From positions 755,391 through 819,390 of the forward strand of contig NW_019091467.1 of NCBI RefSeq assembly GCF_001949145.1: DNA of 64,000 bases, given 5' to 3'. The notes below the pieces were generated by a model. The model made no database searches and was not told where the DNA came from. It saw nothing but the letters and a program-made list of their open reading frames with translations. The position numbers and the translations under genes are program-made. The stretch is from Acanthaster planci. Taxonomy: Eukaryota > Echinodermata > Asteroidea > Valvatida > Acanthasteridae. Below are positions 13,301 to 28,300 of the stretch, one piece after another (positions within the stretch are counted from its first letter, which is position 1; the number at the start of each line of letters is the position of its first letter).

Positions 13301-16300
13301 ATCACAAATCCCATTACCGAATTGAAATAGTCTGTACACTGTGCCAGTACATGCATTTTTGTACAGTAGCTTTACTGTCAGAATAATGGGTAATTTTCAT
13401 CAAGTATCAAGTAAGTATACATGTACATGTAACTGTGCAAGGGTGGATCCAGTAATAATTCTTTTTTTGGGGAGGGAGGGAGTGAAATTTTGATAATTTC
13501 TTCATGTAATCTTCAATACCTTTCCACGGCCACCTGCCAGAGAAACGGAAACGGCAAGAAATTGAGCAGCTTCCCAGCCTTCGTATTTGAAAAGAAAAAT
13601 TTCTTTTTTGGGGGGAGGGGGCAAATTTGACTTAATGGTACATGTACAGTTTGTTCAAGTGCTGGACAGCACTCGTTACAGATGGACATGCAGACTCAAT
13701 ACCTTAAAATATTTCTGAACAGTGAGGTTTTTAAGTACCTGAACCATATGGTATAAAGTGTAAATGTACACATATTTGAAGAGAACTGCATCAGCTTATC
13801 CACACGCTTTTATCTCATGAATGTGTGCATATACTGGACAAATTGTAACTGCATACATTTTCATGTACTGTATACGTACATGTAAGACATGCATTCAAAC
13901 CACTTTCCGACACAACAATGAGTAAAATTTGTGATCTTAGTTTTAATTCTGCCAGTGCTGATCGATACCGTAATGAGTAACAGGTCATCGGATGGTGAAT
14001 CATAGAGACAAGGTGGAGGGAGATGGAGACTGATGGATGAATACATCATTGAGGGTCTCTACTGCTGTCTGGAAGCCCACGCCATGCATAACGATGACTG
14101 ACGCTGCCCGTGGAGGGGAGCTGGGCAAGCAATGTCCAATAACGTTACTGCAGGCAATGACGATGATATACAAGGCTTTGAGCATCATCACTGGCCCAGC
14201 AAGATGCATAAATGCAGTGATTGGATGCAGAGTGAATCACATGCTCTAATATCTCACACAACAGCTCTATGAAAGGGAAGGGTGTGTACCACTGGAAGCG
14301 GCTGAGGTACAGTACAGTGTACAGTACATGTACATGCAATACATGTATAGGACTCCACCAAAAGTACTCAAATGCTTAGCCAATTTGCCTTTAGAGAAAG
14401 CTAATTTCACTGGGGCCTGTAGTTCATTGAATCTCTCTCTCCTGAGGACAACTAGAGCATCCTGGTCAAAATGTCAAGTTCTAATTCACTGGTTCTTTTC
14501 AGAGCCACATTTCCTCCAAAAAAGAGATATTTCCTTACTTGTACCAGTACATGTACGTGGCCTCTCTGCAAACTGCAAAGCTCCAAATCTTATCATTGAG
14601 ACCATTAACATTTAATTTACATTTTCTGGTATCAGTCTACATGAAGCTTGAGAATGCTAAGCATGGGATGAAATGCATTATCAAGGCCTCTACACAGCCT
14701 CTTGGCTCTGACATGGTACCATTCTTGTGTGTCCCAAAGGAAGCAAAGTTTATGGACCTGCATAAGGTGTCTGGGGTGCTAAAGGCACAGGTACACAAGG
14801 TGAGAACACCACTTTGCTCAAGGGACGTTGCTGTGCACAGTGAGTGGTGAACTGCAACTCTGTACATGCATGTGTGCATGGGCGTCGCACAAAACCAGTC
14901 AACGGTGAAGCTCTGATAGACATCTATTATTCCTAACCACAAGGGCAGATCCAGATTCAAATTTGGGAAAATTTCTTTAAGTCTTTTCATGGCTTAATTG
15001 AGTGAGGCTCAATAATAGGGCTTTCAGCATGCTTCGGGAAGGAAGGCAAATGAAATACATGTGGTTCAAATTACCTTTCTCTTATTGAATTTCAAAAACC
15101 AAATAGTTTTACCCATTTTTTGGGGGGAAGGGGCATGACTCGTTGGCGCCCTCTGTACTGGCCGAGATCTGACCATTTTGTTGTTGCTTTTTTTGTTTTT
15201 GACTTTGATGGAGGAGCCAAGCAGCTACATGTACTGTACTTTAATAGATTTCATGTTTCATGTCTTATTTCATGTGTGTTATTATTGGTTGAATGTAAGG
15301 TTTCAGAAAATGATCAAAGTAAGAACAGACAGATATATGCAAAAATAGCAGCCAAGAAACAACACTGCACAGAAGGCTATGTCTCATAGCAGTCTCGGGA
15401 TTTCACCTTGGGCAAGTTGGCTCTCCTCGTAGCTGCTAGTGGTGATGGACCGATCTCTCAGGGCCTGCAACTCCCGTGAGATATTTGATAATGAGTCCTC
15501 GTCCACTTGGTCATCGGGCGATGAGTCTGACTGTGACTGCATAAAATGACAAGGATGAGAATGGACAGGACCGTTATTGATCTGACAGCTCCTGATAAAA
15601 TTTGACCAAGTGAGCGGGTACCCCTTCTACATGCTGAGAATTTTTTTGCACGATGGGGCATATCAAGAAACAATCATAACATGTAAACATGTACATTATA
15701 GTTAATAAGTTGTCCCATAGACACTGTGGGGACAACACATACATGTACCTTACATGTGAATAAAAGTAATGGTGACCAATAACAGAGAACCGAAGTTTGA
15801 ACTGCAGAAAGTGCAGTGCAAAGGAGCATTCACGTGTTGGTTCACGTGCTGGTTCTTGCGCAAATGCTTTTTATACACATAATTGTACATGTAACGTAGT
15901 CACTTTGGTACTCTATACAGTGCGCTACTGAGGGGTTGCCATAGAGAGGCCACTTGGCAAGTTTATGGTTGACAAAAACTTGGCTGACTCACTGTGATTG
16001 CTTTGTGCAAATGTCAATGGACATTCCTTACTCTTCAAAATCATCATCTTGATTGCATGTAGTGCTCAAAAAAGCTTTTCAGATCTTCATCCCAGACAAA
16101 TACATGTATTGGGACAATTTGAAGTTCCCCACACACAGTGCAGCTGATGATGAATAGACCTTTGTCGACCATTTAGATTTTCCCACAATGTACTGGGAAA
16201 AAGGCCTCTGTGGCAACGTCTTGGTGACTCTTGAATTGTGAATCACCCTTGTCCCATCAACATACCTGAAGTAGCAGGCAGGTAACATGTATCATGAAAA

Positions 16301-19300
16301 TGTATGTCAACTTGTAATGTGTACGTGTAAACAATTCCCAGCATTGTTGCAATTTAGCCTGACTGATGAGGTGCTTTCTTTAATGACATCCCAGTTTCTC
16401 TGCGTGCAGAGTAATCAATTTCAGCCTCGTTACCCATTCATGAGTGGGCCCCTTTCACAGCCTGGCATCTGGTTTCTAGACGCAATATGCAATCAACCTT
16501 CCAGGTGCCAATCGGCTTTTCCGTCCCTTTACATGTGAGATGCGTCCATGGGAGATGTTCAAATTATGTATGTGAGTGCCTGAGCAGGGAAAAGTATGTA
16601 TTATTGGATGGAATATCTACATTTGAACCATTTACGTACACATACATGTACATGAACCCTGCACAGAACCATGCATGCTCATGTACTCGTACACAGCACA
16701 AGTAAATGTACACATAAGCATCATAACAACCAACCCATGGCCAAATTTCAAGGAGATGCTTAAAAGTCTGTGCCAAGCTGACATTAACATGGAACCAGTT
16801 GTAAAAAGTATACAGTGTGTGATCTAAGCCTGCAAAACTGCTTAACCACTTGCCGACAGTACATGTAACATTCCATGTTGTCTCGTTCTTGGTGTCAATT
16901 TCAGCCGAAGATACCGACATTTAAACATACCGGTTTCCACATTCCTTTACAAAGTTGGACTTCACAAATGTTGACCCATGGTGGCCATTAGCTCAAGATT
17001 CATGCAAAACTTTCTCGTGCATGTTCGCTCTTTGCAATGTCTGAGAGTGTCAGGGAGTGATTTTTGCTGCAGTGTCCTGCTGAAGCCCATGACAGTTTGA
17101 GGGAGACACACACTCAACCTCCATGGACTATTTTGCACATGTACAGTACATGTACATACAAACATGTACATGTACATAGGTGCGTACAACTTAAATGGGA
17201 ATCATTTAAGTCATGAGGATGAGTACAGTTGAGTCAGGCAATACTCAGCACTACCATGACTACATGTACATTCAAAATTTGCCGGAATTGTTTAAATGTC
17301 CTCTGCATTTCAACACAGGGATTCCTTAAGTTTCATGTCCTTCAGACAGAAGTGGTTACCTACATGTACATACACTGCACATGTACACGTACAAACACAT
17401 GTGTATGTGTAACTATACTTGAAGCACTTGCTTTTGAATAAAATGAACTGAAGCAACCAAAGACCTTCCAAATGTGGGATTCCCTATTATGCCCCTGTAC
17501 ATGTATCAGTACACTGAAAAGTTCTACACTGTTTTATGGCACACATACAATGTATACGGAGTACTTGACGGACCCAGAGAGAGAAATCAGTTACAGAATT
17601 TTGCACACAGGACACATCTACCCGTACATGTAATTCCTTCAAAAGCTGCAGATGCAGGGATCAAAAATGCACAATTATCCAGTGAGAGTAGTCTGCTGAA
17701 AAAACAAAGAGACTGCATCCTGTGCGAAGGCATCTTAAGAATGGCCTATACCAGTTACACTTTACCAGTACATACATGTACATTAACACAGCAAGACAGG
17801 CACTGCTTACAAATGGAATATTTTCAATAGTAATAATAATAATGATAATAGTAATAACAAGCACTTGTAAAGCGCCATCTATCTAGGCAACTATTCCCAA
17901 GGCGCTGTATTATCATTATCCATGCACATTGGGCTCACACATCATCTGAACATTCCTGAAACCCTCTCAGCTCCCTGGGGAGTATACTAGCCTGGTGCTG
18001 CCATTTCGCACAAATAGCTAAACAACCATGTCTGCCCTCACAGGTACCCATTTACTCCTGGATGCAGAGAAGCACATAGGCATTTAGTACGGGGGAAAAA
18101 GGCAGTACTACAACATACGTGTGCAAGTGATGTACAGCTATACACGTACAATGTAGATGGGATTTCAAGCNNNNNNNNNNNNNNNNNNNNNNNNNNNNNN
18201 NNNNNNNNNNNNNNNNNNNNNNNNNNNNNNNNNNNNNNNNNNNNNNNNNNNNNNNNNNNNNNNNTCTGATAAGAACCGGGGAGGCCCAACGTTTCGGACA
18301 GTGTGCTCTGTCCGTCGTCAGGAGACTCAAAAAGAGATATTGCATGGTGCTTACCGCAAGCTTTCCATCTTAGACGTACAATGTACATGTACATACATGT
18401 ATACGACTGCATTTATAGACATGCAGCTTTAAAAAATAATCTAAAAATGCTACACACGTGTAGTTGACTAATTCAGATTACATTGTGTAAATTAAACACC
18501 TGTACGTACCGGTATGAACATACATGTACATGTGTAAATACTCTGATAATCTGTGCATGTGTACTACCGGTACATATACGTGTAGCACACTCTGAAGGTG
18601 TACATGTAGTAATATTCTGGTCATAAATGCTGATCGTTACATTTCAAGTTTTCAGTCGTCTAATCTATAAATCTCCCCAAGTACGATATTACATATACAT
18701 ACAACATGATGGCACTAAATGCATATATACCGGTAAATCTCAACTAACTTTCCTAGTCTCACAAGGCACCTTTAAAGTGAACCCAGAATCTTCTCCTTTC
18801 ATCTTATATCTTTCCCACAAGAAAAAAAAGCAGAAGGACTAATCCAAGCTCATTTCAGCCACCTGCAATTTCAAAAGTGAGTTTCTGAAAAAGAAGAAGA
18901 CATGTTTGCAAATCATAAACCGTGCCTTGCACACTACGGTGTCTTTGCAGCCCCTGTTCATTGACAAAAAAATTCATCACTCTACAACGGAAAACGTCAC
19001 AGACAGAGTGGCACCAATGTCTTCCACTTGGCAAGACAGCCGTTGACTCGAGAGATGCAGTAGGCTGTGGTCCGGTGACCGTGGCCTTGGCAGTGAGGAT
19101 AAAGGAAGATTGAAGTTGACGCTCAGCCACAGTTTGGGGGAGGGGGAGTTTACAGGGGGCCCGTTGCATGTGTTACGAGTGAGAAGTATGCATTAGGAAG
19201 TCTTGTAAGGCATTTAATGTCACTTTACCAATACTTCTAACCCAGGTTGAGCAATGTCTTCAATACACTGCCACTGAACATCCATGGTATCTATTCTCCT

Positions 19301-22300
19301 GTCGTATCAAACTTTTTACAACACTTCAAGTAGCGAAAAGTTTGTGCACATATTTCTGTGTCCGGAATAATGTTTATGTAAATACATGTATGCTTGGTTT
19401 CCATACATGTACATGTACTGGTCTGTCCTTGAGTGGCGTGTCCGTAGAAAATATATTACAGCTCCATGTTTCCAACATAGGGTACATACAATACACTGTA
19501 CACACATTTACATGTATACCAAACAAACATTGTGAAGACTTGTACACACACTACACAAGCACAAAATACATGCTTGTCCTCAACTGCCCTGAGAGTTCTA
19601 AAAGGACTGTGGACATGAGCAATGAATTGCAGCCAACCAGTCAGGTAACCAGCCTACCCGTACACGTACTGGTAGTCTTCACACAAGACGTTTGTTTGGG
19701 ATGTTTATGGTGGGAGTGTGGAGCTGTGATATACTAAGTGTTTTCCACAAATAGAAATAGGTTAGAAAATTGGCTGGTTGCCCTAGCCTACTGTTCATGA
19801 GTGAAAAGACTAATTTTTTTTGTCTTATGCTTATCCACAATACAATGGAGTGTTTGGGTTTACAGCATGCTGGACAAGGTTATAGGGATAGCTCATCAAG
19901 CCATCACCATGATTGGAGGGGGAAAAAAAACAAGTAAAGCTGCAATTTGAAGGGAATTAAATGAACAGATTAATTCGGACAATAGCAATGTTAACAGTGC
20001 CTTTAATTTGGCCCACATGTACATTTTCCAGCCAAGCATGCAAACTGTGCTGGTTCACTATGTTGCTTGGATGGATTGATGATGCTTTGGGCAACCAGGC
20101 AACTGTTAATTCCATATCCTGCATGCCTCATGGAGAACTAGTGGATTTTGAGAGGGTACATGCATGTGAACGCAGACATACATGTACCGTACATGTAACA
20201 GTGCAATTACAACATGAAGGCATACCTAGCATCAGTATATTTCACTGAAAAATGTGAAATGTATTCATAAAATCACAAGAGCATAATTGCCTCTTTTAGT
20301 CTTAATGTCTCAGATTTCAGGAATCAAAGAAGGGAGCAGCATTCTGCATTGCCAGTTAACAGAAAAAGGTACAAACACATGTAGAGTGCTCGTACCTGTA
20401 AATGTATACATGTACACAAAACATCTATATGTACTTGTACTGTGCATAGAAAACAGACTGCACTTGGTCATGCCCATGCATACTGTATGTGTATGTAAGT
20501 ATTAGAGAGAAAGGCTGTGTCTATCGTCACTTGGCTTTGGCTCAAAATAACACAGCTGATATACATGTAATGTGCATGACGGTAGCCACCAAAAAATGGC
20601 TTTATGCTTTTCCGATGAACATGTATAATTTTTACCCATGGTTCATTATGTAAAGTGGATGTGGACCATGTTTTCCTTTACTTCCTGCAGTCCCTACATG
20701 TACATGTACACTTACACAATGTAATTGGAATCTCCCTCTATGTCTCACCTGGAATATCTCATCAATTTCTTCAATCACTCGATCTGCTGTGATCACTGGG
20801 TCTTGGTCTTCGGGTGGTGTAGAGGACAAAACCATGGAATGCATGTCAAAACACTGGGTCAGTTCATGGTCCTCAGGCAAGTCCAGATTGTCACCATTCC
20901 TCTTCTAGTCAAATGCAGACAGAGAGAGAGAGAGTGAGGGAGACAGAAAAAAAATTGTTTGCACTGATTCAAACTTGCCAATACTTTATCAATAATTCCA
21001 CTATCAGGTTACTTTCAATTAAGTATGGAACACCTGAGGTAATGAGCAGGTGGCAGTATGACAGTGCGGCTGAATGTACACGCATACATCATTGAGGGTA
21101 TCATTTCATTTACATGTACAGTACTTACATGTCCATGCACCGGTACGTGTACATGAGTTCCAGAATAATTACTACAAAATCTTTACATTACAAAAAAGGG
21201 GCATAAGCCTGCAAAAAATGACAGACTTGTACAAAATGCACAAAGCAAAACCTTGTAAAATGTGCTATGTACATGTATGCACATGTACTTTTTGCATGAC
21301 TTTAAGATTTACCGGTAGGTTACAGAATACTAGTATATAAATACTTGTACAATAAAATACAAAATTTTGCATGCAAATCTGTGCATTATGTGCATGCACC
21401 GGTACGTGTACATGTATGCACAGTACAAGCAGGATAACTTTACGATATAATGTATCCAAAAAAGGGATAAAAAAGGGCAGCTGAAGTGGCGCTTTGTCTT
21501 CAACCTAATGTATTAGTAACATGGACTAGAACGAACCAAATTTTCTCACATCAAATTGCAAAGACTGAAAGCCACCAAACATGTACAGCCTCTATGTAAC
21601 ACCACACTCTTATAGTTACACAACAACTAGAGTGCAAGGCATCCATACATTCTGAGTGCTGTTTTTTTATAGGGTTTGGGATCAAATTAAAGACGGTTAG
21701 ACCCAAGTGCGTCAGAGATGCATGGACGCAGAAGGAGCTGTTTTGTACCCACTGATGGTCAATATCTGTGCGGGGTATCAAAATCATGAAGAGCCACAGA
21801 CTGTGCTTATTGAATGGCCGCTCACACTCAAAACACACATAGGAAGGGAATTACAGGGTATATGTACAATGTATAAGTGTCTCATGTGACAGAGTAAACA
21901 GCAAACAGAAAATGAGAATGATGTAAAAGAAATTCATTGAGACACATATACGTACATTTGTACATTTGACAAAACTATACAGTACATACCGGTATTGTAC
22001 ATCTGAAGAGAAGATTATGGGAACATAATACAACATATAAAACAGATCACCCTTTTGTTTGATACACAGTAAAAATTTGATAATTCCCTTTTAAAAATCT
22101 TTACCAAGACTGCAAACTCGAGTGCAAGATTTGACAAAAGAAAATTAAATACAGGGAGACGTACCCATCACAAGTACATGTACGGGTACTGTACTATCCA
22201 CCTCGAGCTGAATTGCACCCCAAATCAGTGAAAGAAAGACAGATGGTTACAACTGGGTTCTTGCACGTGTTCTGTACACATATACTATACATTCAGGAAT

Positions 22301-25300
22301 AAGTTAGTTGTGCATATTCAGCGTGCTCTGCGTCAAACGCGCATATACTTGCGCGCCTATGTGGTGAGTTGGTACCAAAAGGACCGTCAATTTCATTTAC
22401 AAACACGCCCTCTTTTGTTCTGCTCGGAGTGGATACCTACATGTATCCCTGACACTGATTACACAACTGAAAGATTTGGCAGTGAAAAAAAAAGCAATCA
22501 AGAATTAATCACAAACAGAACAAAAGTAACAACACATCATAAATCAAACCCAAAGTTGAGATTTGATACTTTTCATGGTGGAGGTACTGTAGCAGGTAAA
22601 CTAGATACTCTTGGTCTGCAGTAGCACCATGCATATCTCTCTTTTTGAGTACATGTACATGTACATGTACATGTATGTGGGGTTCTGAAAAGAACCCAGT
22701 GTTACTCAACATTTCAGACAGTATCTGTCTGTCGTCAGGAGACTACCCAAAGTTCTGGAAAACCTTCAACATGCTCAGCTTTTGGAAGGTGATATTTAAG
22801 GGCAATATGCCTTAAATTTCCATTAGGCAACATGGCTTTTACAGACAAAAAATTAGCTGGTTGTGATTAAGGGAGCACTCCTATTTAATCATACCTTGGT
22901 ACATAAGTTGAGTGTTGGCATGTGCAGTTTCCGCGTGTGTGAGTTCTTCCAGTCTAGAGGCATGACTTGGCCCATGTTATCTGTCACTTTCTTCCATATT
23001 CTGTTGACAAATATAACAACCAAAATTAAGCAACTATATAGAGCAAAGGCTGAGTGCCCAAATTATTAGTTTCATCTGCATGATGGTGCGTGTATGTTGA
23101 GGTCCTTTCGGTTAGTAGTATTAGACCTGTATACCATACACCCTCCATCCTTCCACATCCCCAACCTCCTCCAGGATAGCACAACCTCAGTCGTCCAAAG
23201 TGTGGTCTTAGGAAGGGATAATGACCACTACTTCAATCCTTCAAAATCAATCCATCCTGATGGAAGATTCTGGAGGATTGAGAAAAGCAATTATCATTCC
23301 TTACAATCCTCCTATCGCACACAACCTGCATGTACATGTACATGTCAAAAGCAGCTACAGTTAAAACACAAATAATCAACACATCAAATTCACGTGTACA
23401 TGTACATTTAACCATCTTCATATATGTATGTACATGAAAACATGTAAATGTACTGTACAGTACTCAGGCAGGCAAAAATTCCAATAATGTGACAACCCAA
23501 GTATGCACATGTAGCAAGATTCATACATGTAATTCATCTTGTGATACCTTGTCACTTAAGACTTGCAAGGCAATCCCAATGATGTGCATGTCTGATGCAT
23601 GCCATTTGATCAGGTGGCACCTAAAGTATTTAATGACTATTCAGGGGAAAGATAACATGCTCAAATCACTGGACTTTGGAAACTTATTGGAAAGTGCTGA
23701 TGTTGCAATATTACATTTAAATTTGGCATATCTGGTCTAGCCCTTGAATGGTTTACATCGTACCTGTACAGTGTTTATCCAGTAGAAGTCAACATATATT
23801 CTTATACGGGGTGACACAATGGACAAACATAATCTCACGTCTGGCGTACCACAAGGTTCTTGTCTCGTCTCGGACCATTGTTATTCACTCTGTACCGTAC
23901 TCCTAAGGACTGTTTGATGTCATTCAATACCACTTACAATGTATCCAATACTCTGTTATGCAGATGGTACACAATTGTATTTGTTGTTTAAGCCTAATAG
24001 TGTTATCAATCAAACGGAAGCTATCTCCACGATGGAAAGTTGTATTAGAGATGTTAGAGCTTGGATGTTTCATAACAGACTTATGTTATGTTAAGTAAAA
24101 CACAGTTTATCTGTCTTGGGATGAAACAACAATTGTCTAAGATCAATATTCCTTCCATTGCTGTTGTTAGGAATCTTGGTTCATGGTTTGATTCAAATCT
24201 GTCAATGTACACTCAAAAGTCTCCTCTGCTGCTTTCAATCATCTTCATAACATTAAATGTATATTTATCAACAAGATCACTTACAATTTTAATCCACGCA
24301 ATTGTAACCAGTTGTCTTGATTAATGAAATGCATTACTCTATGGATTGCCAAATTGCCAGTTGTCCAAGTTACATAGGATTCAAAATGCTGCAGCTCGGC
24401 TGGTTACGAATTCTCACCGATGGTGCAATGTAACGCTTATCCTCAGCTTAACGCTTATTCCTGTTAAGTTTAGGATTGATTTTAAGATTTTACTCATGGT
24501 TTTTTATATGTTACACGGCCTACATGTATCTTCCATATATTTAAGCCAGTTAATTACTGTCAGAACTCAGCGTCATTACAACCTCAAGAAAATCCTAATA
24601 GCAAAGTGTTGGCTACAATAGGTAGCCGTACTTTCTCTTTAGCCGCTCCTACGCTGTGGAACAATTTACCAGCTGGCATTAGAAATGTGAACACACAAAG
24701 TCTTTGTAAAACTAAACTCAAAACTTTTCTTTTTTGGCAAGCATTTGATGGCATGTACATGTAATGTAGTGTGGTTTTTAAATATGTGTATCTGTTTAGT
24801 TCTATTGTAACTCTTCTGTATAGATAAAATTCCCCATCTTTGCAGGTTTTTATCGCTGCCTTGCTGTTATACTGCCTGACAGTGGGTGTGGTTCCTGTTT
24901 CATGACTACTGTGAAAGTCTAGGGGCATGCTATAGTACACTTGTGTGTAATGTAATATGTCATGGGTAATTGTTATTTTTATTTGGTATCCCAATGAATT
25001 TCTGTTTGCTTGCTGTTGTATTTTTAGGCACTTATTAATTACATATCTTGCTTATTTTTACTATGCAAATTTATCTGGAATTTTTTTACTTTGTGTGTAC
25101 TACGCTCTTGAACAGGCTGATCATGGAGGGGGTACAATGCACTGTAAGCGCAATAAATTATTATTATTATTTAAAAATTGTTGCCTGCGATGTACAATGT
25201 AGGGTCCATGGTGTTTTGTACACCCAAGGGAGCAAATGGCACTTTTGGCTTCGCCCAGAGTGCCATTTACTCCTTCAGGTGTACAAATCCATAGACCCCA

Positions 25301-28300
25301 TCACTGCAGGAAGCAACTGTTTTGTTATACCGGTAACATGGTTACACAGTAGATTTCACTGGATTGGTCTTGCATACATGCAAATTCACTTGCAAAATAA
25401 ATTAAAACACTTGACAGATCGAAACACTCGAACAGTAAATGATGTAATCTAAGAAATCTAAGTTTTATTACAACCTAGTTTACCAGCCTGGGATTCATAA
25501 AGAACTGGGTTTTTTGTCCACTGATTAAATTTCAAGACATTATTTACCCCAAATTTCATTGAAAAGTGTTGAAAAGATTGAAGAACAGATGAGAAGAGAC
25601 AGTGGCATGAGCGTTTAATATACAGCAATGACGATGGCAGCAGAAACAGTGATCAGAGCATACTCATGTTCCATGACCATTGCTGGGTGCACACACAGGG
25701 TCTCTGTCATGATCACAGTGAAAACAGTAGCACATGCGAACAGACAGTGCTTTGATGTTCCCCACACAGTGCATATCTCTTACAGTAACTGGCGCGTAGT
25801 ACCAGCATGGCTATCCCCCCCCTTGTACCCAATAATACACAATTACAATGCAGTAGACACGACACATTGACTGTGGGAAAGATCACTCTTATCCATCCTG
25901 GCCATATCACCAGTGCGTTCAACGATGAATGATACATGCGCGGTTGTAGCATCTCACGTAATCAATTCACAACAAATAAAATTCACTGTATACATGTACA
26001 TGTATGACCATGGTACATGTGCGGTACATGTATTGCTAAATGTACATGTATACTTGTAGGATGCCAAATTGATGCAAAGAATGTACCCATTACATGTGGA
26101 ATTTAAACATGTACTGGTACTGGTAAGTTCTATCATGTCTATGCACTGTGTGGTACAGTATTTGTACATGAATTTGTGACCACTGTATCAATTGTTACAC
26201 TGTGTGCTACATGTAGTTTAACAAAATTACAGGTGCTCATCATTAAAAACATTATGTCTAGTACAGGTACACGTACATGTACCGGTAGGTGTTGGACCTT
26301 TCATTATTTCATCATCGACTGTGAATGGATTCAGCCATTATGACTCATTGAGCAACCTTTACAGCCACCATCAGGAACCTTGCGAATGTTATTGAAATCC
26401 CATATCTGATACATACATGTACATGTAGTGTACAGATACATGTACAATGCTGAATCAACGCCACTCTGGACAGAACAGAGATGGTCTTGGGTCCCTCTCA
26501 GGACAGCAATTAATTATAAACTGTGACACTGGCAGACGGGTGAAAGTTGCAACTGAACAAAACAAATTTTTGGACACTTGGACAATAACCATTCAAACAA
26601 AAGTGAATTCTTTTGGCCAAACAACTAAGGTACCGTTACACAAACATGGAAATAAATAATCTTACCAAAACTATTGACTGGACGCAGGAATACCAGCAGT
26701 GTACATGCATGTACCAATGATACTGTAAAGGTAGCATGTCTCCTTTATTAATTTGATACATGGTACTGGTACATGTATATGCCACCTCATCCCATGTGAC
26801 TTTGATGCAAATATGTATATGTACAATGTACATGTACTAGTAGTAGTTTCATTCCATGTGATGTACATGTATACTAGAACATGTACACGTACATATACAT
26901 TTACAGAGTACATGTATGTACACATATGGCACATCAAAAGCTGACTTAATCCAAATGCTCACTGCATGCTGACTTAAGAGCATGTTGTTAAAAACTTTTA
27001 CATGTACTTTCAACCTCTACCAACATGTTATTTTCTTCACACCCATGACACCAGATAATACAACTCCATCTTCCACAAAAGCATTTTGTTTTGATGAAAA
27101 TTTGCCCACGGGGGACACCTAAATTAAAAAAATCACGCGTAGCATTCTCTGACTACGAAATTCTGTATCTCCGGTCACTCTTCAAAGGCATGCATCCCGA
27201 CTCCTGAGAGTTTCTTTCCTTTTCTTTTCCTCACAGTTCCTGAGACTCCATTTCATCAAAACAATGTTGCCCCTTGGCGTGGCACAAACCATATAGTGAT
27301 ACGGGCGGCAAGGAAATGGTGGCCATTGTGCTAGTGGCTATGAAACAGTGCAACGCGGACACTTGGGGCATTGATAATCCAGTGGGAATGGCAGTGGCTG
27401 AAAGGTCAACAGACATCACCTCAAGGCACAAAAGTGCATTATGGGATGTGCTGAATATCAGGGACAACAGCAGTGCCACTGTGACGTGCACCGGAAACAT
27501 CAGACTTTTTGACAATGACAGGGAAGTGAGGAACTCTCACAGAATTTAATTTTGTGGCAATTACATTTTTATCAATTGATAAAATGTCAAAGATGTGGTG
27601 CAACAAGACGGGGAAAGATGATGAATGAGATTCAAGAACTACATGTATACATGTACATGTATGCAGTTCAAAATCAATAAATACATGTAGGTACATGTAC
27701 ATACCATGTACATGTATACATGTACATGTATGCAGTTCAAAATCAATAAATACATGTAGGTACATGTACATACCATGTACATGTGTACATGTATACTATA
27801 TGTGCATGTACATGCATGCACTTTGATTTGCATCACAGAGGGGGTAATGACACAGAATTACAGAGTAACTTGACCACAATGCAGAAATTTATTAGTCATC
27901 TTGATGAAAACCATTATGTTAATGTATACTGACATTACATTTTAATCAATACACGTAAGCTTCAGCTACATGCACACTTGAGACAATCCCAACTACAGTA
28001 GCTTGTGAAGTTGAACAATCCCATCTACATGTAAATGTATTTATACCAGTCTAGTGCTGCAGTTAGACCAGCTATTCACCAAGTCCAATGTACTGGTACC
28101 ACAGTTGGGACCATCTCCGCAGCTGTCAATTACAAGTTACAAGAGACCAATGCAACGGCATTTAATTATGAGAAAAAGACAGAACTGTATAAATGGTAAC
28201 TAAACATTCCTTCCTTGCTCAAAGGTACACTTTATGTAAAATATAAGCCCACATTTACAATGTAGGATGCTGTAAGATACAATGTCCATTTAAGATGCAG

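Larger units (their letters stand above)
4385..15406 (-). other. FEZ intron 4 (11.0 kb)
   Basis: Holds dense TACATGTA/ACCGGT simple sequence, the foldback at 11929-12219, short G-rich runs (13465-13480, 13609-13620) and a histone-stem-loop-like repeat at 14445-14525. No additional exon recognised. Confidence 0.8.
15537..20748 (-). other. FEZ intron 3 (5.2 kb)
   Basis: Contains an interspersed repeat beginning with a (TAA)n run at 17827, the assembly gap at 18171-18264 with a truncated repeat beside it, and ATGTAC simple sequence. No exon recognised. Confidence 0.8.

Noticed and set aside
14539-14990. Overlapping frames on both strands near 14.6-15.0 kb
   Set aside because: No family recognised on either strand, no matching neighbouring exons, and it lies within a FEZ intron beside a repeat.
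27439-27836. Minus-strand frames rich in Met, Tyr, Thr, Cys, His and Val (MYMYLHVF...)
   Set aside because: They are translations of ATGTAC/TACATG simple sequence, which is open in several frames. Many similar frames in 1-31 kb have the same cause.
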